Positions 8,986 through 16,661 of a DNA stretch of 16,661 nt are shown here, piece by piece. The position numbers and the translations under genes are program-made. Below the pieces are notes generated by a model, which was not told the DNA's origin, searched no databases, and saw nothing but the letters and a program-made list of their open reading frames with translations. Origin of the DNA: Pseudomonadota bacterium (GTDB lineage: Bacteria; Pseudomonadota; Gammaproteobacteria; Steroidobacterales; Steroidobacteraceae); the NCBI GenBank assembly GCA_023433465.1, contig JAEZCR010000144.1, positions 1 through 16,661 on the forward strand. The letters are read 5' to 3'. Numbering within the stretch: the first letter of the stretch is position 1; each line of letters starts with the position of its first letter.

Positions 8986-9005
8986 GGGGACAGACTTGAA
9001 GTCTG
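8986..9005. repeat. Short GGGGACAGA palindrome related to the large inverted repeat
   Basis: GGGGA followed by the perfect dyad CAGACTT-G-AAGTCTG lies just after the gamma-glutamyltransferase stop. It shares the GGGGACAGA core with the arms at 4602-4702 but not the flanking TTTATTTA. The remaining sequence up to 9174 between two convergent genes shows no supported gene. It holds a weak GCGGGC/GCCCGC hairpin without a U-tract. The palindrome is probably a degenerate or half copy of a REP-like family. Confidence 0.65.
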
Positions 9006-9174
9006 CACCTCTCATGTGTTCCTTCCATGAAACCGTTCCGCGAACTCCGGCTACTCACGTCTGTTGGCGTCGGTGGTCCGGATTGCGCGGGCCTTGTTTA
9101 CCGATTGCGAGAGCCCGCCTGTTTCATCCTTAGGGGGATCCGGGCCATCGGCGCCAACGCGGACGCGCCTGCAA

Positions 9175-11139
9175 CTACTGGATCGCCGGAATCCCGAGGT
9201 GAATCGAATCCTCCGGCGTCCCGAACTCCGATGCTTTCGGCCGGCGCGTGGTCGGCGCGAGTTTGCCCGAGTGGATCGCATCGATCCTCGCATGCGTCGC
9301 CTTGGCCGCGGCGACGAGCTCCGGGTAGGGGCGGTCGGTGACGTCTATCCACCCGATGTTGTAATTCTCGCCGTCGCGCCGTCCGGTCGCCGGCTGGTCT
9401 ATCCACTGGTACCAGTGCGTACCGATGATCGCGGGATGCGCGGCCGCGTTCTCGACGTAGTATGAATACGCGACGCCGCGCTCGGCCTGGTTCATGGTCT
9501 GCACGAGGCCGGGCGCGAGTCCGCGCTCGGGCACGCCGAAGTGGAACTCACCGATCAGGATCGGCAGGTTCTGGATCTCGTACACGCGATCGATGAAATC
9601 CTTCGGCGGCGACCAGCGGTACTTGTTCATGCTGTACACGTCGAAGCCGCGCGCGAGGGCGATGACATCATCGGGCGGCGTGCCGCCGAAGCGGATGCCG
9701 AGGTGCAGGTGGTTGGGGTCGTGACGCCGAACCGCGGCGTTGACGACTTCCAGGTAACGCCGGAACGCGGCGTGAACCATCGCCTTGCGCGACGCGGGCG
9801 TATCACTCTTGGCGAGCTCCGCGCGAAAGCGCTGCTGCAGCGAGCTAGGCGCGCCCGCCAGCACGAGATCCACGAGCTGGCTTTCGCGCCCCGGCCACGG
9901 CGGCTCATTGCCGATGAAGTAGCCGATCATCCACGGATCATCCCTGCGCGGCGCGAGCTGCCGCGCGGCGTCGGCGTCCACGCGCCGCACGAACGCCTCG
10001 GAGTACACGTCGGGCAGCCCCATGATCGCGCCTTCGATCATCTGCCAGCCGCGCAGTGGATAGACGTACGGCAGGCGCGCGGGCAGGCTCGCCGGTAGCG
10101 CATCGTTGAGCGCGGGGCCATACGCGGTGTTGAGCCCCCACGTGCGCATGCGGCGCGAGGTGAGCATGGCGCTCTCGGCGCGCCAGTTCCGGCCCAACCG
10201 CGTCATGAGGTTGGCGGCGTAGAACGACACCGGATCGCGGAATGCATCACCCGTCGCACCGGGCGCGAATTCCTGCGTCGCCGTCGGAATGCTCGCAAAT
10301 AACTTGTCGCGGCCCACGATCTGCGTGAACGGCGGTTCCGCGCCCGCGCCATTGACGCCCGCCGACCAGAAGCGGCAGCCCGCCGGGTCGATGAACCACC
10401 AGCGATTGTCTATCTTCTCCACCCGGAAGAAACCGCTGCCGCGCCGCCGATCGGTTTCGTGGCCGCCGTAGCGGCAGGCGGGTACGGTCTTGGGCACGAG
10501 CAGTCGCGCCTCCTGGCTCCATTCGCGCACGAGCTCGGGCGCCGTGCGCGCCTTGCCGGGCCAATCCACGTGTTTGTACTGCCCGAAGTCGTCGATGATC
10601 GGCGAACCGCCATCGAGGATCGCATCGCCCACGTCCGTCTTCGAGAGGCTCACCTTGCGGATCTCGAGCGTCGCGGCGCTCGCGGGATATCGCATCGTTA
10701 CGCCGAGCGCGCGCACGTTGCGCACGGGCCCGTGACCGCCCGCTTCGATGTTGATCCAGTAGCTCGAGCGCGGCTGGTTCACGGTGGAGGCCAGCTCGTC
10801 GGCATCACCGAGTCCCTGCCGATAGAAGCGAAGCGGAATCGAGGCGCGCGTCCAGACGTTGGCGAACGGATGGATGCGCTTGGAAACCGTACCCTCGTCG
10901 CCGATCAGCGCGAGCTCGAAGCGCTGGCTGGTGGAGGCGCGGTACTCGACCACGAGGAACTCGAATCCGCTCCAGTCGGTGGGAAGCTGCGGATCGAAGG
11001 CGGTGACGGGCCACTGTGTGGATGCCACGTCCGACGCGAACACGGCCTTCTGCGGCGCGGCACTCGCGCTGACGACCTGCAGGAAGACGGCCGCGATGAG
11101 CGCGGCAGGAGTCAGAATACGCCGGGTAAGAAGCGCCAT
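9175..11139 (-). CDS. Secreted GH50/beta-agarase-like glycoside hydrolase
   Basis: A 654-residue predicted polysaccharide hydrolase. Residues 1-28 are a signal peptide (two Arg, hydrophobic core, cleavage near ASA-AP). Residues 30-165 form a beta-rich carbohydrate-binding-like region. From about 220 a clan GH-A TIM barrel begins (RYGG...GFFRV...WWFIDPAGCRFWSAGVNG), as in GH50 and agarase-annotated proteins. Likely catalytic residues are E412 in YFIGNEPPW (acid/base) and E531 in ILIGEFHFG (nucleophile), each at the end of a strand. HWYQWIDQP at 575-583 resembles the substrate-binding loop. The reading frame is open upstream to 12009, but the ATG at 11139 gives the signal peptide. It overlaps the upstream methyltransferase-like gene by 28 bp, suggesting coupling. 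Agarose activity is not proven; other galactans or beta-glycans are possible. Confidence 0.75.
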   Translation of the reverse strand: MALLTRRILTPAALIAAVFLQVVSASAAPQKAVFASDVASTQWPVTAFDPQLPTDWSGFEFLVVEYRASTSQRFELALIGDEGTVSKRIHPFANVWTRASIPLRFYRQGLGDADELASTVNQPRSSYWINIEAGGHGPVRNVRALGVTMRYPASAATLEIRKVSLSKTDVGDAILDGGSPIIDDFGQYKHVDWPGKARTAPELVREWSQEARLLVPKTVPACRYGGHETDRRRGSGFFRVEKIDNRWWFIDPAGCRFWSAGVNGAGAEPPFTQIVGRDKLFASIPTATQEFAPGATGDAFRDPVSFYAANLMTRLGRNWRAESAMLTSRRMRTWGLNTAYGPALNDALPASLPARLPYVYPLRGWQMIEGAIMGLPDVYSEAFVRRVDADAARQLAPRRDDPWMIGYFIGNEPPWPGRESQLVDLVLAGAPSSLQQRFRAELAKSDTPASRKAMVHAAFRRYLEVVNAAVRRHDPNHLHLGIRFGGTPPDDVIALARGFDVYSMNKYRWSPPKDFIDRVYEIQNLPILIGEFHFGVPERGLAPGLVQTMNQAERGVAYSYYVENAAAHPAIIGTHWYQWIDQPATGRRDGENYNIGWIDVTDRPYPELVAAAKATHARIDAIHSGKLAPTTRRPKASEFGTPEDSIHLGIPAIQ

Positions 11140-12287
11140 TTCACCGTCCGCATGTATTGCGCATAGCCGTTGTCGAGCATCAGCAGGTGGCGTTCCTCGG
11201 TGAGCGCGCGCAACACGTAGATCGCGGTCCACCCGAACAAGCCGATGAAGAACGGGGCGACCGGGAAGCCGTCGACGGTGAACACCGCCATGAGTCCCGG
11301 GATCGCGCCTATCCACCACGCGAGGTTCTTCGCGGCGTAGGCCGGATGCCGCACGTATGCGTACGGTCCGTGGGTCACGATGCCACGGTTGGTCAGGTTG
11401 CTCGCCTTGAAGCCGAGCGAGATCGATGCCCACGAGAAGATGGCCATCGCCACGAGGATGCAGATGTTGGCCGTGAAGTGCGCGACGTCGTTGCCGAACG
11501 ACGGGAAATCGCTGCTCTGCCACGGGAAGAGCTGGCCCGTGAAGCCGTTGAATGGCGGGTAACACGCGAGGCAGACGAACCAGCCGAAGAACGTCGGATC
11601 GACGCTCAGGATCCGGTTGCGGAGCGCTGGCGTTTCGAGGATGTAGCCGAGCGTGAACAGCAGCGTGTCGACGAAGAGGATGAGCTGGAAGCAGGCCCAG
11701 AACAAGGCCGAGTCGAACAACACGCGTCCGCTCGCGCCGTCCTGGATCGAGTTCCAGACATTGACGACGGAGTTCGTCATGTCGCCGATGTGGCCGAGGC
11801 ACCAGTTGATCATGAGCGGCGCGAAGAAGAACTTGAGCAGCAGCGCGAGCGCCGCCTGCCGGGCCGCGGGTGACAGCGCTGCGCGAAATGGCAGGGCCAT
11901 CGGTCGCCGCGCGCGCACCGCCATCCGCGCGCGCGATTCCGGCCGGAGCATGCGCAGCAGGCTGAACCACAACCCCTGCAGGAAGATCGATGCCTTGGAA
12001 CGCAGCCACGGATAACGCGCGTAGAAGGGCACCAGCACGATCACGTACAGCACGATCAGCGCGACGAACAGCTCGCGGACCTGAAGTCCGAAGTCGATGC
12101 CAATCATCCCGAGCTGCAATTGTCCCTGCAGGATGCCGCGGTGGAATTCACTGGCGAACGTGACGATCCAGTACGACAGCCCGATGAACGCGAGCGTGGA
12201 AAAGTAGTTCGCCGCGAAGCGGCGGCTGACGATGGTGCCGATCACGCTCGAGAGGAAAGTCGGCTTGGCGGTCAGTTCGCCGGTCAT
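11112..12287 (-). CDS. Multi-pass membrane protein with isoprenylcysteine-methyltransferase-like C-terminus
   Basis: A 391-residue inner-membrane protein. Hydrophobic segments are visible near 29-48, 70-92, 145-165, 190-215, 232-245, 268-290, 322-336 and 340-360. The C-terminal ~100 residues match the ICMT/PEMT methyltransferase family: NRGIVTHGPYAYVRHPAYAAKN (299-321), with the conserved RHP, then ALTEERHLL (361-369), whose Glu pair and Arg fit the SAM/substrate site, and a terminal YAQYMRTVKWRFLPGVF. Bacterial relatives are usually under 250 residues, so the ~260-residue N-terminal membrane part is extra and unassigned. Start: ATG at 12287 is preferred; a GTG six codons upstream is possible. 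The glycoside hydrolase start lies inside its 3' end. The methyl acceptor is unknown; a lipid or small molecule is more likely than a prenylated protein (inference). Confidence 0.75.
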   Translation of the reverse strand: MTGELTAKPTFLSSVIGTIVSRRFAANYFSTLAFIGLSYWIVTFASEFHRGILQGQLQLGMIGIDFGLQVRELFVALIVLYVIVLVPFYARYPWLRSKASIFLQGLWFSLLRMLRPESRARMAVRARRPMALPFRAALSPAARQAALALLLKFFFAPLMINWCLGHIGDMTNSVVNVWNSIQDGASGRVLFDSALFWACFQLILFVDTLLFTLGYILETPALRNRILSVDPTFFGWFVCLACYPPFNGFTGQLFPWQSSDFPSFGNDVAHFTANICILVAMAIFSWASISLGFKASNLTNRGIVTHGPYAYVRHPAYAAKNLAWWIGAIPGLMAVFTVDGFPVAPFFIGLFGWTAIYVLRALTEERHLLMLDNGYAQYMRTVKWRFLPGVF

Positions 12288-12362
12288 TGCGCCGGATTCT
12301 CGCACGAGATGCGCGATCCGTTCACGGGCCCGATCGATGCCAGGGACGGCCCGGGAGCGCTG

Positions 12363-13448
12363 TCAGTCCTGGAGGGGCAGCGTGATGTTGAACGTCGTGC
12401 CGACGCCGGCGGTCGATTCACAACGGATCTGCCCCCCGTGGGCGTCGACAATACCCTTGGCGATGAACAGGCCCAGTCCCGTGCCGGTCTTCTGGAGTTT
12501 GCGGCTGGCCGAATAATAAGGATCGAAGATGTGGGGCAGATCGTCGGTGGAGATTCCCGGGCCGCTGTCGGAGATCTCGATGTGCGCGCTGCTGCCCTGC
12601 GTACGGCTCGAAACCTTGATCGTGTCGCCGGATTTGCAGAACTTGACCGCGTTGCCGATCAGGTTCTGGAAAAGCTGCATGAGCCGCGCGCGATCCGCCT
12701 CGGCGCGCATGACGTCCGTGCCCGGATTGTAGTCGAGCTCGAGTCCTTTCTCGCGTGCGAGCACTTCGTGCACGGTGACGACCTCGCGCAGGATCTCGTT
12801 GACGACGACGGGCGAGGGGTTGATCGAGAGCTGGCCCGAACGCAGGCTCACGATGTCCATGAGGTCGCCGATCATCCGGTTCATCTGCTCGACGTTGCGA
12901 CGGATGCGCAGGTGCTGCTCGCGAACCTGGTCGGGCGTGAGGTTGTACTTCGGATTGAGCAACATCGACGTCGTGGTGTGGATCACGGCGAGCGGTGTGC
13001 GCAGATCGTGCGACACGATGGCGAGCACGTCCTCGCGCGAGCGAACTTCCTGGGCGAGCTTCTGCCGCTGACGATAAACGTCGATGAACATGCTCGCCTT
13101 CTGCCGCAGCACGTCCGCGTCCAGCGGCGAATTCAGCACATCGATGGCGCCGCCATTCTGGCCGCGCAGTATCGGCGAGTCGTTCAGGCCCGCATCCGCG
13201 ATGAACAGGATCGGAATGTCCTTCGGCCTGGCCGTGTCGCGCGCGACCTCGGCCAGCGCGACGCCGTTCACCGGCTCATGAACGGCAACCACCGCGAGCG
13301 CGACGTCGTGGATCTGCAGATGACTGCGCGCTTCCTGCGCGGTCGAGGCGGTGAGGAACTCCCGGTCGTCGGCGCGCAACGCCGCCTCCAGGGCGGGCAG
13401 GTTCTCGTCGGCATCGTCGACCAGAAGGACCTTGACGGTATCGGGCAT
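12363..13448 (-). CDS. Soluble histidine kinase with degenerate N-terminal receiver domain
   Basis: A 361-residue cytoplasmic signalling protein. Residues 5-120 are receiver-like (VKVLLVDDADENLPAL, acidic pair D11/D12). However, the phospho-acceptor position in VVAVHEP reads A55, the conserved Thr/Ser position is A84 (LFIADAG) and the conserved Lys is S107 (LNSPLD). The receiver should therefore not accept phosphate. A coiled segment at 118-140 leads to the HisKA domain with H147 (VSHDLRTPLAVIH). The ATPase domain has the N box QNLIGNAVKF (261-270), G1 DSGPGIS (294-300), the F box and G2 TGTGLGLFIAKG (321-332). There is no transmembrane segment, so it senses an internal or partner-protein signal. 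It lies 39 bp downstream of the alpha/beta hydrolase gene and 75 bp ahead of the membrane methyltransferase-like gene. No cognate response regulator is in the window. Confidence 0.92.
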   Translation of the reverse strand: MPDTVKVLLVDDADENLPALEAALRADDREFLTASTAQEARSHLQIHDVALAVVAVHEPVNGVALAEVARDTARPKDIPILFIADAGLNDSPILRGQNGGAIDVLNSPLDADVLRQKASMFIDVYRQRQKLAQEVRSREDVLAIVSHDLRTPLAVIHTTTSMLLNPKYNLTPDQVREQHLRIRRNVEQMNRMIGDLMDIVSLRSGQLSINPSPVVVNEILREVVTVHEVLAREKGLELDYNPGTDVMRAEADRARLMQLFQNLIGNAVKFCKSGDTIKVSSRTQGSSAHIEISDSGPGISTDDLPHIFDPYYSASRKLQKTGTGLGLFIAKGIVDAHGGQIRCESTAGVGTTFNITLPLQD

Positions 13449-13487
13449 TGTTAGCGGGGTCCCCAGTGTTCGAAGCCCGCAAGTTTA

Positions 13488-14225
13488 CTAGGTGAGCGGC
13501 GCAATATCGGGTGCGGGCCCGCCCGTTATGTCCGCCAGCCGAATCCTACGTTGGAATTCCCGGATTCGCGCGGCGCATTCGGCGGGTTGCGCCTGGAGCA
13601 GCATGTGCGGCCCGCCGATCGTGGCGAGTTCGGCATCACGGGTCAGCGCCAGGATTTCATCTCCCGCGGAAGCCGGTACGAGCCGGTCGTCGCGCGCCCG
13701 CAGGTAAAGAACCGGGCGGGCGACGTCTCGCATTTGCTCGCGGACGTCCAGCTCCGACATCGCCCGCAAGCGAGCGGTGAGCGTTGGCGACGAAACGTGC
13801 GACAGCGCTTGTTCCAGGGCGAACCGAAGCGGCGCAGTTCCCGATCGCCCTAACAACATCCGCTGCGCGAGGAACGCGGGAACCAGTTTCGGCGACGCGA
13901 AGGCGGTCAATGGCCGGAACACCCTCAACAGTCGGTTCGGGCACGTCACGAAGGTCGCACACAAGACCAGGCCCGCGAGATTTGGCGGCGCGCTCGCGGC
14001 GATGGACACGGCCACCGGGCCGGAAAACGACTCGCCGAGCAGCAGGAACGGCCGATCCTTCGGCAGCTCGCGCCGCGCGACTTCGACGTGTTGCGCGTAG
14101 GTCGCCCGCCGATCCGGATACTGAACGACCGTGCAGGCGAAGTCCGGCTCCAGGAACGGAAGGAGGGGAGCGAACAATTCGCCGGTTCCGTCCATGCCGG
14201 GCAGGAGTACGAGCGCGGGCTTCAC
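13488..14225 (-). CDS. Alpha/beta-fold hydrolase
   Basis: A 245-residue protein of the alpha/beta hydrolase superfamily, probably a cytoplasmic esterase or thioesterase. The oxyanion segment is LLPGMDGTGELF (7-18). The nucleophile elbow is GESFSG with S66 (64-69). The acid is D179 or D180 (LRARDDRLVP), and the base is H207 (GGPHMLLQ), in the usual order and spacing. There is no signal peptide or membrane segment. The start is GTG at 14223-14225 with no clear ribosome site, so the N-terminus is less certain, although MKPALVLLPG is a natural first beta-strand. It is first in a run of four minus-strand genes with short gaps and divergent from the repeat lipoprotein. The substrate cannot be told from sequence. 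Confidence 0.85.
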   Translation of the reverse strand: MKPALVLLPGMDGTGELFAPLLPFLEPDFACTVVQYPDRRATYAQHVEVARRELPKDRPFLLLGESFSGPVAVSIAASAPPNLAGLVLCATFVTCPNRLLRVFRPLTAFASPKLVPAFLAQRMLLGRSGTAPLRFALEQALSHVSSPTLTARLRAMSELDVREQMRDVARPVLYLRARDDRLVPASAGDEILALTRDAELATIGGPHMLLQAQPAECAARIREFQRRIRLADITGGPAPDIAPLT

Positions 14226-14332
14226 GCCCGCATTCTACTGAACGGCGGGTGAACGAGTAGATAGAAAGTGTGAAGAATGATTTGCTGGCAATGAGAGCGC
14301 GTGGAAAGTTAGAATGCGTGAAACCAAACCGC

Positions 14333-14337
14333 AGGGA
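14333..14337 (+). promoter_or_regulatory. Ribosome binding site fixing the repeat-lipoprotein start
   Basis: AGGGA lies 7 bases before the ATG at 14345. Another ATG at 14339 is too close, and one at 14270 has no such site and would bury the lipobox signal behind 25 polar residues. The start at 14345 is therefore preferred. Confidence 0.7.
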
Positions 14338-15217
14338 CATGACAATGCGTCGAAGCATCGCGTCGGGACTCATCGCGGCCATCGTGCTGGCCGGCTGCGG
14401 AGGGGATGATGGCGCTTCCGGCGATACCGATCCTCCCGCGGTGGGCTACCTGGCGGCCGGCGGCGCGCAGGGCGTTCGCTATCAAACCTCGACTCAATCG
14501 GGATACACCGATTCTTCGGGCGCATTCCGTTACATGCCCGGCGAAACCGTTCGCTTCTCGGTGGGCGGTATCGAGCTCGGCTCGGCGCCAGGCGCCAATC
14601 GGATCACTCTCTTCACGCTGGCCGGAGCGACGCAGCCGACCACCGAAGCCGCGTTGCGCCGCGAGCTCGACCGTGCACTGCGCGTCCCGACACCCTTCGT
14701 GCGCGCCGTCAACCTCGCGCGATTCCTGATGGTGCTCGACGCGGATGGCATCCCCGAGAACGGGCTCGATGTCTCGGCGGCGGGCGCGGGACTCGCGGGC
14801 GCAACGCTCGACTTCGGCCAGGCGTTGTACCCGTTCACCAGCCGGCTCGAAGCGTTGCAGGTGCCGAAAATCGAGAACATTCCGTACTGGCGACCGGTCG
14901 CGCACCTGTACCGCGTGGAAAACGTCGCGGTCTCGGCGCGGGTGCCGTTACGAGTGCAGAGGCGCGAAAGTTCGCCATTCCTTTTCCCCGGCTCCGACGT
15001 CGAGTACACCTACCGGGATGATGGCCTGCGCGAAACACAGTCACAGGACATCACGCTCGATGGAATTCCTGAATTCGTCACCCGCGTCGAATACGACTCG
15101 ACGGGGCGGCCCGTGTCCTCGCGTACGCAGGTGGATAGTTTGATCACGGGGTACGCCTCGCTGTCGACCTACGAATACGATCCGCGCGGCCGCTTCCTGC
15201 GACAGGAGAGCGAGCTC

Positions 15218-15961
15218 GACGCGGGAAATGACGGCACGATAGATTCCGTGGTGCATGGCGAGGTCGAAGGCGGACCGGCCGACGACTTCGTGCGCCAGAC
15301 CTTCCGGACGGACGTCGATTCCGATGGTGTCGCGGACGTCATCGAGGTCTACGAATCGAGCCTCGACCGTGCGTTGCTCGTCCGGACATCGTCCTCACGC
15401 GTCGACGAAGGCGCCGACGGGACCGTCGATTACCGCCACGAAGAAGTGGCGGATTTCGACGAACGCGAACGCATCGCGATGGTGACCACCGAGACCGATG
15501 ACGACGGTGACGGCATCACGGACTATCGAGTGGCGATCGTGTTCACTTATACGGACACGCCGCGCACCGCGCGCAGCGAGGAATCGATCGACTACGACGG
15601 CGACGGTGTCATCGACCAGATCACGATCACGACTCGCAACCTCGATCAGGACGGCAACGATCTCAATCGCGTGACCGAAGACGACTACGATGCCGACGGC
15701 GTCGTCGACTATCGCTCGACAGTGGTGTCGACTTTCGACGGTGAGCGTCGCCGCCTCACCGGTGTGGACGACCAGGATTTCACCGCCGACGGGATCGTCG
15801 ACTACCGCGTGAGCGAGACGCAGTCATACGCGCCCTCGGGAGGCGTGCTCAACTACCGGACGGACGTCGACTGGCTGGCGGATGGCCTCATCGACACCCG
15901 GCGCGAGCAGCGATACGACTATGGCACCGGAGGCGAACTGCTCGGCTGGGGTGATTACGAC
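15218..15961 (+). repeat. Eight 93-bp coding repeats (31-residue units)
   Basis: The DxDxDG motifs recur every 93 bp without a single insertion or deletion over eight units (residues 292-539). The DNA of the units has diverged while spacing and key Asp/Gly positions are kept: D at unit positions 1 and 5, G at 6, D at 9. This indicates old duplications under structural selection rather than recent slippage. Confidence 0.85.
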
Positions 15962-16047
15962 CTCAATCTATCGCCCGACGATCCCACGCGCTGGATGACC
16001 GTCGAGAACATCGGCTTCGCCGACGGTGTGCGCGCATTGGCGCAGAG

Positions 16048-16661
<614 letters not shown>

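Noticed and set aside
9027..9341. 104-codon plus-strand frame after the gamma-glutamyltransferase gene
   Set aside because: It runs into the antisense of the glycoside hydrolase, has no clear ribosome site, and its translation matches nothing I recognise. A gene remnant is possible but unsupported.
11140..12009. In-frame upstream extension of the glycoside hydrolase to 944 residues
   Set aside because: The added part is out of frame with, and antiparallel to nothing but, the methyltransferase-like gene on the same strand. It reads as Arg/His-rich noise, and the ATG at 11139 begins a proper signal peptide.
12325..12353. CGGGCC/GGCCCG hairpin between the kinase and the methyltransferase-like gene
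   Set aside because: The loop is 17 bases long, the stem short and no U-tract follows, so it was not called as a terminator.
12120..13454. 444-codon plus-strand frame opposite the histidine kinase
   Set aside because: The opposite strand carries all kinase boxes in order. This frame has only Asp/Arg-rich low-information sequence.
14310..14315. TAGAAT as a -10 box for the repeat lipoprotein
   Set aside because: No acceptable -35 element lies 15-19 bases upstream.
15218..15961. CRISPR-like regular spacing (93 bp period)
   Set aside because: The periodicity is in protein coding units with diverged DNA. There are no identical short repeats with unique spacers.

Overview
The window is high-GC DNA with tightly packed genes and Shine-Dalgarno starts. 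PepQ of the enterobacterial type, UvrA, a sulfatase paired with a TonB-dependent receptor, and lipobox lipoproteins together indicate a Gram-negative proteobacterium. My best guess is a soil or aquatic gammaproteobacterium of the Steroidobacter/Nevskia/Xanthomonas kind. This is inference from gene content and not a species identification. The first ~50 bases are near-pure C/G homopolymers and look like a contig-end artefact.

Region 1 (64-4602): a TetR-family repressor (minus) faces a Tat-exported S1 sulfatase and a TonB-dependent outer-membrane receptor (plus, 17 bp apart). Two copies of an 18-bp palindromic site lie between the divergent genes and are probable operators. The layout suggests regulated capture of a large sulfated ligand and removal of its sulfate in the periplasm. 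Region 2 (4602-6054): a 101-bp near-perfect inverted repeat, REP/MITE-like, fills the space between the stop codons of the receptor and of pepQ (Xaa-Pro dipeptidase, minus).

Region 3 (6055-8970): a small Ala/Asp heptad-repeat lipoprotein with a strong terminator, then a GNAT acetyltransferase whose stop overlaps the start of an exported gamma-glutamyltransferase-like enzyme. A short palindrome sharing the GGGGACAGA core of the large inverted repeat follows.

Region 4 (9175-14225, all minus, transcribed right to left): an alpha/beta hydrolase, a histidine kinase whose N-terminal receiver has lost its phospho-acceptor Asp, a multi-pass isoprenylcysteine-methyltransferase-like membrane protein, and a secreted GH50/agarase-like glycoside hydrolase overlapping it by 28 bp. 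Region 5 (14345-16661): a lipoprotein with eight consecutive exact 31-residue units, each pairing a DxDxDG calcium-type loop with a YD-like hairpin. Its 3' end overlaps the 3' end of uvrA, which runs off the window.

The most unusual items are the 31-residue repeat lipoprotein, the pseudo-receiver kinase, the inverted repeat abutting both stop codons, and the twin operator controlling the sulfatase/receptor pair. A CRISPR array, tRNA, rRNA or intact transposase was not seen.
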